Below, piece after piece: positions 47,114 to 57,598 of a stretch of 64,000 nt of DNA. The notes under the pieces were generated by a model that did not search any database, was not told where the DNA came from, and saw only the letters and a list, made by a program, of their open reading frames with translations. Made by a program: the position numbers and the translations under genes. The stretch lies in NCBI GenBank assembly GCA_002878375.1, contig NIRF01000001.1:171931-235930 (forward strand), read 5' to 3'. Within the stretch, counting starts at the first letter, position 1, and every line of letters begins with the position of its first letter. This DNA is from Dictyoglomus sp. NZ13-RE01. GTDB lineage: Bacteria; Dictyoglomota; Dictyoglomia; Dictyoglomales; Dictyoglomaceae.

Positions 47114-49078
47114 TTAATTTTTTATATCACCTCCTTTTAACACTTTCTTAGGTTTTCCTTCTCCTTGTGATGCTACATATCCTTTTTCCTCTAATATATC
47201 TAAAATTCGTGCTGCTCTATTATAACCTATTCTAAATCTTCTTTGAATATATGAAGTTGATATTATTTTTCTACCTTCTAATAGTTCAATTACTTGAGGA
47301 AGAAGAGGATCTTCTGAAAGATCATCAATTTTTTCTTCCTCTTTCTTGGTAACATCTAAGTTTAATGATGAATCAAGCCCAGAATAAATATCTGATAAAT
47401 AGTTAACAACTTTTTTTATTTCCATTTCTTCTATAAAGGGAGCCTGCAATCTTATAGGTGTAGTACTCATTATAGGAAGGTATAACATATCTCCCTTTCC
47501 TAATAATTTTTCAGCCCCATTATCATCTATAATTATTCTGGAGTCAACCTGAGATGATACAGCAAAAGCTATTCTGGATGGAATATTTGCTTTAATTAAT
47601 CCAGTTATAACATCTACAGATGGTCTTTGCGTAGCAACAACCAAATGAATCCCACCTGCTCTTGCCTTTTGAGCTAATCTGCATATCATATCTTCTATTT
47701 CTTTGGGCGCAACCATCATTAAATCATTCAATTCGTCTATTATTATCACTACATATGGCAAATTTTCTCTTGTTTTATTAAGCCCTTTATTGTTATATTC
47801 ATCAATATTTCGTACCTCTTCTTCTGCAAAGATTTTATATCTTCTCTCCATCTCATATATCGCCCATTTCAAAACTGAAGAAGCCTCACTGTATTCTGTT
47901 ATTACTGGATACCATAAATACTTTTTATAAAGTCTGTTATACATGGATAGTTCAACTCTTTTTGGGTCTATCATTAAAAATTTCAAATTATAGGGCTCAT
48001 GCTTATAAAGAAGACTAATTATCAATGTATTTATAAACATGCTCTTACCAGAGCCTGTAGTTCCCGCAATTAAAAGATGAAGCATATCCGCCAAGTTTCC
48101 TACTTGAGGCTTTCCTGCCAAATCTTTACCTAAAGCAATAGGTAAAGAATAGTTTGTATTCTGAAAAGCTTTGCTTTCTAAAATCTCTCTCAAATATACT
48201 TTTGAAGGTTTTTTTCTTGGAACTTCAATTCCTACCAAAGATTTCCCAGGGACTGGGGTCTCAAACCTGATACTTGGAACTGCTAAAGCCAAAGCTAAAT
48301 CATTAGATAAGCTTAATATTTTACTAACTCTAACTCCAGGAGCTATTGAGATATCAAATCTAATTACTGATGGACCTACGTGATACTCCTCAACCTTTGA
48401 TTCTATTTTGAAATTTTTAAGAGTTTCCTCTATCTTTCTTGCCAACTTTTCCAAATCTTCCTCTTCATCTCTTGCACCTACATTAGGAGAGAGTAAATCC
48501 AAAGGTGGTGGAAAGGTTTTTTTAATTTGAACATCTGTTTTGTTAGTAGTAAATTGTAAATTAGCAGAATACGATTCCTCTTTTGTTTCCTGCTTTATAA
48601 CTTTGGGTTTTCCTATCTCTCTTCTTACTTCTTTAGTTCTTTTTATTTTTTTAGGAATTTGGGCTCTTGAAAATAAAGAAAAATTATAGAGGCTAAGAAA
48701 TAACAAGAATAAAGAGAGCAAGAGAATTCCAGAAACTCCCAAGTAGTTATAAAAGAATCTTTTTAGAAAAAGAGAGACAAATCCCCCAAATCTTTGTAAG
48801 TCATCTATAAAAAGAAAGAGGGAAACGAATAGAAATATACTGAAGAATAAAGAGGTAAGAGCTATAATATCCTTTCTTTTTACTTCCTTTTTAAAAAGAT
48901 AGTAAACTATTATGCTTTCAAATAAAAGGAATACCAAATTATAAATGCCAAAAGTATTTTTAAGAAAAGATACCAAAACTCTCCCAAATTTTCCTCCCCC
49001 TTGAGGAAAAATCCAAGAAAGAATTACAAATAGATTAAAAAAAATTATTCCTATGCCTACAGCAATTCTTTCTGGCAT
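47114..49078 (-). CDS. ftsK: DNA translocase FtsK/SpoIIIE
   Basis: 654 residues. Four N-terminal membrane helices (in residues 1-130) and a short linker precede the motor domain. Walker A GTTGSGKS is at 339-346 and Walker B VIIIDELNDLM follows. The gamma winged-helix (YIQRRFRIGYNRAARILD), which reads KOPS-like sites, is at the C-terminus. It pumps chromosome termini through the septum. It sits two bases before the rnj end; no separate promoter is visible. Confidence 0.96.
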   Translation of the reverse strand: MPERIAVGIGIIFFNLFVILSWIFPQGGGKFGRVLVSFLKNTFGIYNLVFLLFESIIVYYLFKKEVKRKDIIALTSLFFSIFLFVSLFLFIDDLQRFGGFVSLFLKRFFYNYLGVSGILLLSLFLLFLSLYNFSLFSRAQIPKKIKRTKEVRREIGKPKVIKQETKEESYSANLQFTTNKTDVQIKKTFPPPLDLLSPNVGARDEEEDLEKLARKIEETLKNFKIESKVEEYHVGPSVIRFDISIAPGVRVSKILSLSNDLALALAVPSIRFETPVPGKSLVGIEVPRKKPSKVYLREILESKAFQNTNYSLPIALGKDLAGKPQVGNLADMLHLLIAGTTGSGKSMFINTLIISLLYKHEPYNLKFLMIDPKRVELSMYNRLYKKYLWYPVITEYSEASSVLKWAIYEMERRYKIFAEEEVRNIDEYNNKGLNKTRENLPYVVIIIDELNDLMMVAPKEIEDMICRLAQKARAGGIHLVVATQRPSVDVITGLIKANIPSRIAFAVSSQVDSRIIIDDNGAEKLLGKGDMLYLPIMSTTPIRLQAPFIEEMEIKKVVNYLSDIYSGLDSSLNLDVTKKEEEKIDDLSEDPLLPQVIELLEGRKIISTSYIQRRFRIGYNRAARILDILEEKGYVASQGEGKPKKVLKGGDIKN

Positions 49079-49079
49079 A

Positions 49080-50738
49080 TTATATTTCCCATAGTATGGG
49101 AATTAAAATTGGTTTTCTTCTAATTTCTTGATAGAAAAAGTTTTCTAACGTCTCTTTTAATAGAGTCTTTTTGTCTACTTTACTCTTATTATTTTTTGCA
49201 AGATCTTGGAAAAGTTTAATTACTTTTTGCCTTGCCATTTCGAATAGATCATCGGACTCTTTCTCAAAAACAAAACCTTTTGAGATAATTTCTGGTCCCT
49301 CTAATATTAACCCTGTACTTTGATCTAATAATAAAGATACTACCACAACACCATCTTCTGCAAGTTTTCTTCTCTCTTTTAGAACAATATTACCAACATC
49401 TCCAACTCCTAATCCATCCACATAAACATTGCCTGCATCCACTTTATCCACAATTGTCATTTTATCCCCAGTCAATTCAAGGACATATCCATTTTCTAAT
49501 ATCTTAATATTTTCTTGAGGATATCCTAAACTTTGAGCCAATTTTTTAAAAATTACCAAATGTCTATACTCTCCATGATATGGAATCAAGAACTTAGGCT
49601 TTAATATATTTATAAGCATTTTAATCTCCTCTTGTGCTGCGTGTCCTGATACATGAACCCCTGCGCTTTCTCCATATATTACCTCTAATCCCTTTCTAAA
49701 TAGTTGATCTACAAGCCTTGAGACCATAACTTCATTTCCTGGAATAGGGGTTGTGGCTAAAACCACAGTATCTGTAGGGTTTAAAGCTAATTGCTTATAA
49801 GAATTATTAGTAAGAAGAACAAGGGCAGAGTAAGGCTCTCCTTGACTTCCTGTAGAAAGTACTAATACTTTTTCAGGAGACAAATGATTTACATCTCTTA
49901 TGTTTATAATCATTTCATCAGGAAGATGAAGATAGCCAAGTTTTCTCGCTACCTCAATATTATTTATCAAACTTTTCCCTGCAATAGCAATTTTTCTATG
50001 ATACTTCATTGCAACATCAATTGCTTGTTGTATTCTATGGAAATTAGATGCAAAAGTAACTAAAAATATCCTTCCTTTTGCTTGGCTAAATATGTTTTCA
50101 AAAGTTCCTTTAACAGTACTTTCAGAAGGAGTGATTCCTGCTTGCTCCACATTTGTTGTATCACATATTAAAGCTAAAACCCCTCTCCCTCTAAGCTCAG
50201 CAAGCTTTGAAAAATCTGTTGGCTTTCCATCAATAGGATTTTGGTCTAACTTAAAGTCACCACTTAAAACAATTAATCCAACCTCTGTTTCTATTGCATA
50301 CCCCACTGAATCAGGTATGCTATGGGTCTGTCTAAAGGATTCTATAACAAATGAGCCTATTTTAAATCTCTCTCCTACCACTATACTATGCAGATTTGCC
50401 CTAATACTATATTCTTCCAATTTCCTTTCAACTAAGCCGAGAGTTAATGGTGTACCATAAACAGGCACATTCAAATCTTTTAAAATATAGGGAAGAGCTC
50501 CAATATGATCCTCATGTCCATGAGTTAATAATATACCTCTAACCTTTTCCTTCTGAGACAAAAGGTAAGAGATGTCAGGAATTACAAAATCTATCCCTAA
50601 CATTTCATCAGTTGGAAACATTAATCCTGCATCAATAACTAAAATCTCATCATTCTGTTGAATGATGAGCATATTCTTTCCTATTTCCCCTAATCCACCT
50701 AAAGGAATTATTCTTATTTTGTTCTCATTTTTACTCAT
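49080..50738 (-). CDS. rnj: Ribonuclease J
   Basis: 552 residues, a beta-CASP metallo-beta-lactamase nuclease with 5'-3' exo- and endonuclease activity. The metal motif HGHEDH has H73, H75, D77 and H78; SGDFKLD and GHAAQEEIK supply further ligands. A C-terminal domain of about 100 residues is present. With PNPase encoded five genes upstream, RNA decay here is of the RNase J/PNPase type. It overlaps dapA by eight bases. Confidence 0.96.
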   Translation of the reverse strand: MSKNENKIRIIPLGGLGEIGKNMLIIQQNDEILVIDAGLMFPTDEMLGIDFVIPDISYLLSQKEKVRGILLTHGHEDHIGALPYILKDLNVPVYGTPLTLGLVERKLEEYSIRANLHSIVVGERFKIGSFVIESFRQTHSIPDSVGYAIETEVGLIVLSGDFKLDQNPIDGKPTDFSKLAELRGRGVLALICDTTNVEQAGITPSESTVKGTFENIFSQAKGRIFLVTFASNFHRIQQAIDVAMKYHRKIAIAGKSLINNIEVARKLGYLHLPDEMIINIRDVNHLSPEKVLVLSTGSQGEPYSALVLLTNNSYKQLALNPTDTVVLATTPIPGNEVMVSRLVDQLFRKGLEVIYGESAGVHVSGHAAQEEIKMLINILKPKFLIPYHGEYRHLVIFKKLAQSLGYPQENIKILENGYVLELTGDKMTIVDKVDAGNVYVDGLGVGDVGNIVLKERRKLAEDGVVVVSLLLDQSTGLILEGPEIISKGFVFEKESDDLFEMARQKVIKLFQDLAKNNKSKVDKKTLLKETLENFFYQEIRRKPILIPILWEI

Positions 50739-51621
50739 TTATGCTAAATCCAAACTCCTTTAATCTTTTTATAAGTTCTTGTCTATTCTTTTCATCAATT
50801 GGAGGTAATGGGAGACGACAATTTCCTACATTGTAGCCTAATAATTTTAAAGCTTCTTTTAAAGGAATGGGATTTGTCGTTAAAAATAGTGCCCTAAAAA
50901 TTGGAAATAATTTTAGATGAATCTCATATGCTCTATTTACTTCTCCAGAGAAATATGCATTTATCATTTCCTTTATTTCTTTACCAACAATGTGGGATGC
51001 AACACTAACAACACCATCCCCTCCCACACTTAATAATGGTAAAGTTATAGAATCATCTCCACTATAAAGTAAAAAAGGTTTTGGTATTAGTCTTCTTATT
51101 TCTGATATCTGGTTTAAATCGCCACTTGCTTCCTTCACTCCAACTATATTTGAAAAATCTTTTGCCAATTTATATAAAGTTTCTGGAAGTATATTCACAG
51201 CAGTTCTTGATGGTATATTATAAATAATTATAGGAAGTGAAGTGGAGTCTGCAATTGCGCCAAAATGCTTATATAACCCATCTTGTGGGGGTTTATTATA
51301 ATAAGGTGCTGTAGCTAAAATCCCATCTACTCCAATCTTTTCTGCCTCTTTTGTTAACTCAACAGACTCCTTTGTACAGTAGTTTGTGGTACCTGCTATA
51401 ACTTTTACTCTTCCTTTTGCACAGAATTTAACTCTTTCATAAAGTTGAAGCTTTTCTTCCCTTGATAATGTGGGTGCTTCACCGGTAGTCCCAGTTACTA
51501 AAATACTGTCCGATCCATCATTTATTAATTTTTCAACTAATCTGTCAACCTCTTTCCAATTTATTTCACCATTTTCGTCAAAAGGGGTAACCATAGCTGT
51601 TATCAATCTTCCAAAAGACAT
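50731..51621 (-). CDS. dapA: 4-hydroxy-tetrahydrodipicolinate synthase
   Basis: 296 residues, TIM-barrel aldolase condensing pyruvate with aspartate semialdehyde. The Schiff-base Lys is K163 (GVKEASGD), the relay Tyr is in IIYNIPSRT, and TGTTGE holds the substrate Thr pair. A GTG nine bases upstream is in frame, but GAGGGTGA five bases before ATG 51621 favours the shorter form. It follows dapB with one intervening base. Confidence 0.97.
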   Translation of the reverse strand: MSFGRLITAMVTPFDENGEINWKEVDRLVEKLINDGSDSILVTGTTGEAPTLSREEKLQLYERVKFCAKGRVKVIAGTTNYCTKESVELTKEAEKIGVDGILATAPYYNKPPQDGLYKHFGAIADSTSLPIIIYNIPSRTAVNILPETLYKLAKDFSNIVGVKEASGDLNQISEIRRLIPKPFLLYSGDDSITLPLLSVGGDGVVSVASHIVGKEIKEMINAYFSGEVNRAYEIHLKLFPIFRALFLTTNPIPLKEALKLLGYNVGNCRLPLPPIDEKNRQELIKRLKEFGFSINE

Positions 51622-51622
51622 G

Positions 51623-52426
51623 CTATTCACCCTCTTCTAAAATAGTTTCTAAACCATAAAAGAAACCTGTTCTTTTATATACTTCTCTGATCCCAAGTAA
51701 TACACCAGGAATATAGCAATCCCTACTAATCGCATCATGCCTAATGGTTAATATTTGCCCAACTCCACCAAATATTATCTCTTGATGGGCAACCAAACCA
51801 GGAAGTCTTACACTATGTATATTCACACTGTCTACTTTTCCACCTCTTACATTAGGTATTTTTTCTATTTTAGTTGCATCAAAATGAGACAAATTTCTCT
51901 TTTTCAGCTCTTCCGCTAATATCTCCGCAGTGAGTAATGCTGTTCCAGAAGGTGCATCTATTTTCTCATTATGATGAAGTTCAACTATTTCTACGTCTGG
52001 AAAATATTTTACTAATTCCTTAGCCATCTTAATCATTAATACTGCTCCCAAAGCAAAGTTTGGTGCAATTAAAACTGCAGATTTCTTTTCTTCAGTTTTT
52101 CTTTTTATATCTTCTATCATATCCTTTGAAAGTCCTGTAGTACCTATCACAGCCTTTTTACCTAAGTTTAGAACATATAATACATTCCTATATGCTGATT
52201 CAGCATTTGTAAAGTCTACAATAAGATCAAATTCTTCTGAAACATCCTCTATTTTTTCCCTAACTGGTATATTTAAATTTTCAACTCCAATAACCTTACC
52301 ATATTCAATACCTGCACCTTTAGGGTCCACTGCTGATACCAATTGGATATCATTTGATAAAGCAATTGCTTTACCTATAACTGTACCCATTTTCCCCAAG
52401 GCTCCACAAAGAACAGCTTTTATCAT
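51623..52426 (-). CDS. dapB: 4-hydroxy-tetrahydrodipicolinate reductase
   Basis: 267 residues. The Rossmann motif GALGKMG is at 8-14. [15 protein letters not shown], which binds substrate and carries the catalytic His/Lys, is intact. It makes tetrahydrodipicolinate, the substrate of DapL. The start overlaps the M16 peptidase stop by four bases, and its tail contains the dapA ribosome-binding site. Confidence 0.97.
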   Translation of the reverse strand: MIKAVLCGALGKMGTVIGKAIALSNDIQLVSAVDPKGAGIEYGKVIGVENLNIPVREKIEDVSEEFDLIVDFTNAESAYRNVLYVLNLGKKAVIGTTGLSKDMIEDIKRKTEEKKSAVLIAPNFALGAVLMIKMAKELVKYFPDVEIVELHHNEKIDAPSGTALLTAEILAEELKKRNLSHFDATKIEKIPNVRGGKVDSVNIHSVRLPGLVAHQEIIFGGVGQILTIRHDAISRDCYIPGVLLGIREVYKRTGFFYGLETILEEGE

Positions 52427-53679
52427 AAAATCTCACCTCTTTCTATTATATTTTTTAAACGTTTATTAACAGGACCTACAATAGTTAAAGAAAATGGTCT
52501 ATAAAAAATAGACTCTACTGTATCCAACACATCAATAAGCTTTACTCTTCTTATATTCTTAATAGTATCAATAAAAGGAATAATCTTATCATAAATTAAG
52601 ATAGAATCTAAATAATAATATAAACGATATTTAGGAGATTCCATACTCATTAGAAAGTTGTATATGCTTTGTCTTTTTGCAATATCCAATTCTTCTTTAC
52701 TTATTCCATTGCTTTTTATTTTATCCAATTCTTTTTTAAGAGAGAATAAAGTTTCTTCTAAAAATCTCTCACTTGTTGCTGTATAAACAGAAAAAATACT
52801 AATATCCTTAAAGTTTATTCCCTGACTCTCAACATTGTAAACTAAACCTTTCTTTTCTCTTAATTCCTGAAATAAACGTGAGCTTAATCCACCGCCTAAA
52901 ATAATTGATAAAAGATAAAGAGAAAACTTTTTTACATCTTTTGGATTATAACCCTCAGTACCATAAAGAATATGTACTTGTTCAAACTTCTCCTCAACAA
53001 CAGTTTTATTAGGATTAAATTTAGGATTTTCTTCTACTTTTTCAATATCGATTTTTCTATTTATGAAAACTCTCTCAAGAATACTGCTTACTTTTTTTAG
53101 AGATAAGTCCCCACTGATAGCAATAATCATATTATCAGGAGTATAGTTTTTATAAAAATAGTCCAACAATCTTTCTATAGTGATAGACTCAACAGTTTTT
53201 TCTGTCCCTAAAATCTCTCTTGCTAATGGGTGACCATTGAGTGAACTTTTTAAAAACAAGTCCAAAACAATTTCCTCGGGAGAATCTTTATACATTCTAA
53301 TCTCTTCTTTTACTACTTCTTTTTCTAAGGTTAAATCTTTTTCTGTAAAATCTGGGTTTTGAATAATTTCAGAAAGGAGATTAATTCCTCTAACAAAATG
53401 AGATCTCAAAAGTTTTAAAGTGAAATAGGTTCCTTCTCTTGTAGTAAAAGCATCTACTTCTCCACCAAGTCTATCTATTTCTAAATGGATATTTCTACTT
53501 TTCTTGTGATTACTTTTAAATAGAAGATGTTCTAATAAGTGGGTAATGCCATGCTCATCTTCTTTTTCATCTCGGGAACCAACATTAACATACAGAATAA
53601 TATCTACACTTTTTCTATTGGGGGTATGTTCAAATATTAATTTAAGACCATTGTCTAAAGTTAAAAACTGCGGGTTCAT
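52423..53679 (-). CDS. M16-family zinc peptidase
   Basis: 418 residues. The inverted zinc motif HLLEH (residues 47-51) and a downstream Glu in [13 protein letters not shown] are characteristic of M16B processing-type peptidases (MlpA/PqqL-like). It has two structural halves, with the second half ([32 protein letters not shown]) lacking a zinc motif as usual. The ATG at 53679 shares its A with the pnp stop. The rpsO-pnp-M16 order is the same as in Bacillus (mlpA). The substrate is unknown. Confidence 0.92.
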   Translation of the reverse strand: MNPQFLTLDNGLKLIFEHTPNRKSVDIILYVNVGSRDEKEDEHGITHLLEHLLFKSNHKKSRNIHLEIDRLGGEVDAFTTREGTYFTLKLLRSHFVRGINLLSEIIQNPDFTEKDLTLEKEVVKEEIRMYKDSPEEIVLDLFLKSSLNGHPLAREILGTEKTVESITIERLLDYFYKNYTPDNMIIAISGDLSLKKVSSILERVFINRKIDIEKVEENPKFNPNKTVVEEKFEQVHILYGTEGYNPKDVKKFSLYLLSIILGGGLSSRLFQELREKKGLVYNVESQGINFKDISIFSVYTATSERFLEETLFSLKKELDKIKSNGISKEELDIAKRQSIYNFLMSMESPKYRLYYYLDSILIYDKIIPFIDTIKNIRRVKLIDVLDTVESIFYRPFSLTIVGPVNKRLKNIIERGEIL

Positions 53680-55760
53680 CAAATATCACGTCTTGTTAAG
53701 CTAATCCTCCCTTGTGGATCAATAGATTCCACTTTAATTAAAATCTCATCCCCTAAATTTACCTCTTCTCTTACCTGTTTCTTCCCTTGATTTACAGTCT
53801 TATATTTTGATATATGAAGTAAGCCTATTTTACCTGGTAGAATTTCTATAAAAGCCCCATAATCTGTTACCCTAACCACCTTGCCTAAGAAAACATCACC
53901 CTCTTTAATATCCTTTGTATAATCTTGGACCATTTGAGCTGCTTTTTCCGCTGATTCCATATTAGGGGCAGAAATTATTACTAAACCTTCTGGTTTTATG
54001 CTAATTTCGGTTTTTGTTTCTTCAATTATCTTTTTAATATTTTTCCCACTTGGACCAATCAAATCTCCTATCTTAGATGGATTAATTTCCACAACCTTAA
54101 TTCTTGGAGCGTAAGGAGATATCTCAGGTCTTGGAGCAGAAATCACACTATCCATAATATCTAAAATTTTCAATCGAGCTTCTCTTGCCTGATAAACAGT
54201 TTTTTTAATAATCTCATAAGTTAATCCATCTACCTTAATATCTAACTGTACAGCAGTTATTCCATTTCTTGTACCAGCTATCTTAAAATCCATACCTCCT
54301 AAAGCATCCTCTAAACCCTGTATATCTGTTAAAATTTCAAACTCTTCACCATCTTTTATTAATCCCATTGCCACTCCTGCAACAGATGTTTTAATCGGCA
54401 CACCTGCGTCCATTAAAGCCAAACTACTACCGCACACACTTGCCATAGAAGTTGAACCATTTGAGGATAAAACCTCTGAGACTAATCTAATGGTATATGG
54501 AAAATCTTCCTCCTTAGGTATTAATGGAAGTAGAGCCCTTTCTGCTAAAGCACCATGTCCAATTTCTCTTCTTCCAGGACCTCTCAATGGTTTGACTTCA
54601 CCAACAGAGTACGGCGGGAAATTGTAATGATGCATATATCTCTTAGGAGGGCTTTCAATTACACTTTCTATGATTTGTTCTTCTCCAGCTCCTAAGGTGG
54701 CTACTGTTAAAACCTGAGTTTCTCCTCTTTGGAATAATGCTGAACCATGTACTCTTGGTAATACTCCTACACTACAACTTACAGGTCTGATTTCATCAAG
54801 TTTTCTTCCGTCTACCCTTCTTTTCTCCTTTAAAACTAATCTTTTGATGAGATTTTTTGCTATTTCATTTATGATTTCATCTACCTGCTTAACTTTCTCT
54901 CCATATAAGGGCTCTAAATACTTTGCTATATTTTTCTTTAGATCTTCTAATGCTTTTTGTCTCTCAGACTTACTTGGTGTTAGAATAGCATTCAAAATTT
55001 GTTCTTCGGTAGTAAGCTTCAATACATCATTCTTTAATTCTTCATCAATTACATATGGAGTATAAGGGAATGGTGAAGGATTTATCTTCTCTAAAATTTC
55101 CTCTTGAATCTTAATGGATGCCTGTAAAGCTTCATGACCCCTTATAACTCCCTCAATGAAAATATCTTCAGGAACTTCTACCCCGTCACCTTCCATCATA
55201 AAAACTCTATCTTTTGTACCTGCTACAACTAAATTAAGTAGAAGGTTCGGGAAGATGTCCGCTGTTGGATTTATATACCAATCTTTACCATCCCATCCAA
55301 CACGAACAGCACCTACCGGACCATTAAAAGGAAGTCCTGCCAACATTATTGCACATGAAGCCCCAATAATTCCTGGCACATCAGGATAGTTTAATTGATC
55401 CACTGCCAAAACAGTTACTATTATCTGAACCTCATGTCTGAAATCCTTGGAAAAAAGTGGTCTCAAGGGTCTATCAATAAGTCTTGCCATTAAAATCTCG
55501 GTTTCTGAAGGCTTTCCTTCCCTCTTTAAAAATCCTCCAGGAATTTTACCAGCAGCATAAAGTTTTTCAATATATTCAACAGTGAGTGGGAAAAAGTCAA
55601 TATCTTCCCTTGGCTCCTCAGAGGCAACAACAGTAACAAGGAGCACTGTTTCTCCATATCTGATAAGGACGGAGCCTGTTGCCTGCCAAGCAACTTTTCC
55701 AATCTCAATTATTAGATCTCTTCCAGCAAATTCCTGCTTAAAAGTATAAGATTCCCGCAT
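53679..55760 (-). CDS. pnp: Polynucleotide phosphorylase
   Basis: 693 residues. Two RNase PH domains, the second with the catalytic segment around [13 protein letters not shown] and the [19 protein letters not shown] region, are followed by KH ([15 protein letters not shown]) and S1 ([18 protein letters not shown]) domains. It is a 3'-5' phosphorolytic exonuclease. It follows rpsO after two bases, and the shared transcript starts with a hairpin (see 56065). Confidence 0.98.
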   Translation of the reverse strand: MRESYTFKQEFAGRDLIIEIGKVAWQATGSVLIRYGETVLLVTVVASEEPREDIDFFPLTVEYIEKLYAAGKIPGGFLKREGKPSETEILMARLIDRPLRPLFSKDFRHEVQIIVTVLAVDQLNYPDVPGIIGASCAIMLAGLPFNGPVGAVRVGWDGKDWYINPTADIFPNLLLNLVVAGTKDRVFMMEGDGVEVPEDIFIEGVIRGHEALQASIKIQEEILEKINPSPFPYTPYVIDEELKNDVLKLTTEEQILNAILTPSKSERQKALEDLKKNIAKYLEPLYGEKVKQVDEIINEIAKNLIKRLVLKEKRRVDGRKLDEIRPVSCSVGVLPRVHGSALFQRGETQVLTVATLGAGEEQIIESVIESPPKRYMHHYNFPPYSVGEVKPLRGPGRREIGHGALAERALLPLIPKEEDFPYTIRLVSEVLSSNGSTSMASVCGSSLALMDAGVPIKTSVAGVAMGLIKDGEEFEILTDIQGLEDALGGMDFKIAGTRNGITAVQLDIKVDGLTYEIIKKTVYQAREARLKILDIMDSVISAPRPEISPYAPRIKVVEINPSKIGDLIGPSGKNIKKIIEETKTEISIKPEGLVIISAPNMESAEKAAQMVQDYTKDIKEGDVFLGKVVRVTDYGAFIEILPGKIGLLHISKYKTVNQGKKQVREEVNLGDEILIKVESIDPQGRISLTRRDI

Positions 55761-55762
55761 AA

Positions 55763-56032
55763 TTATCTTCTCAAACCTAACTCTTGTATCAACTTTTTAT
55801 ATCTTTCTGCATCTTTTTCTTGCAAGTAATTTAGCAACTTTCTTCTTTTACCAATCATCTTAAGAAGCCCCACACGAGAATGATAGTCCTTCTTATGGAC
55901 CTTTAAATGCTCCGTTAGTTTCCTAATCTTTTCTGTTAACAAAGCAATCTGTACTTCAGGAGATCCTGAATCATTCTCGTTGATTCTAAATTTTTCAATT
56001 ATTCTTCTTTTTTCTTCCTTTGTTAGAGCCAT
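55763..56032 (-). CDS. rpsO: 30S ribosomal protein S15
   Basis: 89 residues, standard length. Family signature DTGSPEVQ-like region reads [17 protein letters not shown], then [25 protein letters not shown]. It binds the 16S rRNA central domain. The Shine-Dalgarno AAGGAGGT is strong. It precedes pnp as in most bacteria, where S15 and PNPase often autoregulate via the leader. Confidence 0.98.
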   Translation of the reverse strand: MALTKEEKRRIIEKFRINENDSGSPEVQIALLTEKIRKLTEHLKVHKKDYHSRVGLLKMIGKRRKLLNYLQEKDAERYKKLIQELGLRR

Positions 56033-56064
56033 TCTGTTACCTCCTTCTTTATTCCAAAAAATCG

Positions 56065-56094
56065 CCTATAGCGATGGTAACCCATCACTATAGG
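56065..56094 (-). promoter_or_regulatory. Hairpin in the rpsO-pnp leader
   Basis: Minus-strand CCTATAGTGATGG pairs with CCATCGCTATAGG (13 bp, one G-T pair) across a 4-base loop. Three to four bases later comes TTTTTT, so it may act as an intrinsic terminator or attenuator. The predicted transcription start is within about two bases of its 5' edge, and the rpsO ribosome-binding site is about 20 bases downstream. No promoter fits between the hairpin and rpsO, so it belongs to the leader. Confidence 0.75.
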
Positions 56095-56102
56095 TTAATA
56101 AT

Positions 56103-56131
56103 ATTTTAGCACACAAATAAACTTTTTCCAA
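56103..56131 (-). promoter_or_regulatory. Predicted rpsO-pnp promoter
   Basis: Minus-strand -35 TTGGAA (56126-56131), 17-base spacer, -10 TAAAAT (56103-56108) with TGC before it (extended -10). It would initiate near 56096, directly in front of the leader hairpin. Confidence 0.6.
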
Positions 56132-56133
56132 TA

Positions 56134-56544
56134 TTATTTCAATTGATTCTTTGCTTCTTCAATAATTGCCAGTTCTTTTTTCAATATTTCTTCTACTTTT
56201 ATTAATAAAGATAAAGCATACTTTTCTGCCTCTCTTTTTATCTCTTCTGCCTCCTTTTCTGCTCTCTGCGTTATAGTATTCTCATTTAAAAGATAATCCG
56301 CTTTCTCTCTTGCTATTTTAACTATAGCTTCAGCTTCCTTTTTTGCTTCGTCTATTATCTCATCTTTATTTTTCAAAATCTCATTTGCCTCTATTATTTC
56401 ATTAGGCAGAATATGGTCTAATTCATTAATAAGTGATTTTAATCTGTCATAATCAATGATTACTCTATCTATTATAGGTATTACAAAACTTTTTTCCAAT
56501 AATTTCTTCAATTCACTTATAAGCTCAATAGATCTATTTAACAT
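56134..56544 (-). CDS. Coiled-coil protein, ATP-synthase-b-like / DivIVA-like
   Basis: 136 residues. Almost entirely charged helix with long runs of alternating Glu/Lys/Ala ([22 protein letters not shown]). There is no membrane segment. Similar proteins next to coaD in other bacteria are labelled 'ATPase' because of resemblance to F-type subunit b, but function is unknown; a cell-division or scaffold role is possible. A TTG start at 56580 would overlap coaD by 47 bases; ATG 56544 with AGAGGG close upstream is more likely. Confidence 0.7.
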   Translation of the reverse strand: MLNRSIELISELKKLLEKSFVIPIIDRVIIDYDRLKSLINELDHILPNEIIEANEILKNKDEIIDEAKKEAEAIVKIAREKADYLLNENTITQRAEKEAEEIKREAEKYALSLLIKVEEILKKELAIIEEAKNQLK

Positions 56545-57028
56545 CTTTCCCTCTAAATTTTTTATAAAGGCTTTTCGCAACTATATCAGGAACCAAGTCT
56601 TTTATACATCCCCCAAATCTTGCTATCTCTTTTACCATACTTGAGCTTAGGTATGCATATTTTGCATCAGTTATCAAAAAAACAGTCTCACATTCAGGAT
56701 ATAATTTTTTATTAGCTAAAGCCTGCTGAAACTCATATTCAAAATCTGATACTGCCCTCAACCCTCTAATTATAACCTTTGCATCAACCTTCTTCAAATA
56801 TTCTACCAATAGTCCATCAAAATAATCTACTTTGACATTTTCTATATCTTTTACGCTTTCTCTTAGCATTTCCAACCTTTCTTCTAATGTGAAAAAGGGC
56901 TTTTTTGCTACATTTTGAGCTACAGCAACAATAAGCTCATCGTAGATTTTAGCTCCTCTTCTTATAATATCTAAATGACCATTTGTAACAGGATCAAAAC
57001 TACCTGGATAAACTGCTCTTCTAAGCAT
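56534..57028 (-). CDS. coaD: Phosphopantetheine adenylyltransferase
   Basis: 164 residues, full length. It adds AMP to 4'-phosphopantetheine, the penultimate step of CoA synthesis. [10 protein letters not shown] with the catalytic TxGH-type His18, and SSSMVKEIA near the C-terminus, are standard. rsmD and coaD are neighbours as in Bacillus (ylbH-ylbI). No good ribosome-binding site is visible. Confidence 0.97.
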   Translation of the reverse strand: MLRRAVYPGSFDPVTNGHLDIIRRGAKIYDELIVAVAQNVAKKPFFTLEERLEMLRESVKDIENVKVDYFDGLLVEYLKKVDAKVIIRGLRAVSDFEYEFQQALANKKLYPECETVFLITDAKYAYLSSSMVKEIARFGGCIKDLVPDIVAKSLYKKFRGKDVK

Positions 57029-57037
57029 ATAAAAATT

Positions 57038-57598
57038 TTACTCCATTTTGTAATAACTGAAAAGAGTCTCACCAAAAATTTTTTTATTAATTAAATTCAA
57101 TTTATCAACCCTCTCAGGAAGATCAATTTTCTTATGATGTTCAACAACTATGATTCCACTACTCTTTAACCATTTGTTTATACTTAACAACTCTAAGACA
57201 TCCTTTATTTTAGGTCCCAATTCGTATGGGGGATCCATAAAGATTACATCAAAGGATTCTAAGGGATTTTTAGAAAGAAATTTAAACACATCAAAATTAT
57301 ACACTTCTACCCTACCCTCTAAACCTAATCTTTTTGCATTAATTTTTAAAAGTTTTACTGCAGGTAGGTAGTTCTCGACAAAAACAACCTTTTTAGCTCC
57401 CATACTTAGAGCCTCAAAACCTATAATGCCTGATCCCGCAAATAATTCTAAAAAAAGAGAATCCTGAATGAATGATCTAAGAGTATTAAACAGAGACATT
57501 CTTACCATTTCCATGGTAGGTCTATATTTTTTACCCTTCAAAGTTTGTATAGTTTTACCCTTTAATTCACCATGCAGAATTTTTATCTCATGGGGCAA
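57038..57598 (-). CDS. rsmD: 16S rRNA (guanine966-N2)-methyltransferase
   Basis: 186 residues. The SAM motif ELFAGSG is at 51-57 and the N6/N2 amino-methyltransferase motif DPPY at 122-125. It starts with the RsmD-typical GELKGKTI...[13 protein letters not shown]. It overlaps recG by eleven bases. Confidence 0.95.
   Translation of the reverse strand: MPHEIKILHGELKGKTIQTLKGKKYRPTMEMVRMSLFNTLRSFIQDSLFLELFAGSGIIGFEALSMGAKKVVFVENYLPAVKLLKINAKRLGLEGRVEVYNFDVFKFLSKNPLESFDVIFMDPPYELGPKIKDVLELLSINKWLKSSGIIVVEHHKKIDLPERVDKLNLINKKIFGETLFSYYKME

Noticed and set aside
50092..50460. 122-codon plus-strand frame opposite rnj
   Set aside because: It mirrors the conserved RNase J metal-site region and has no independent support.
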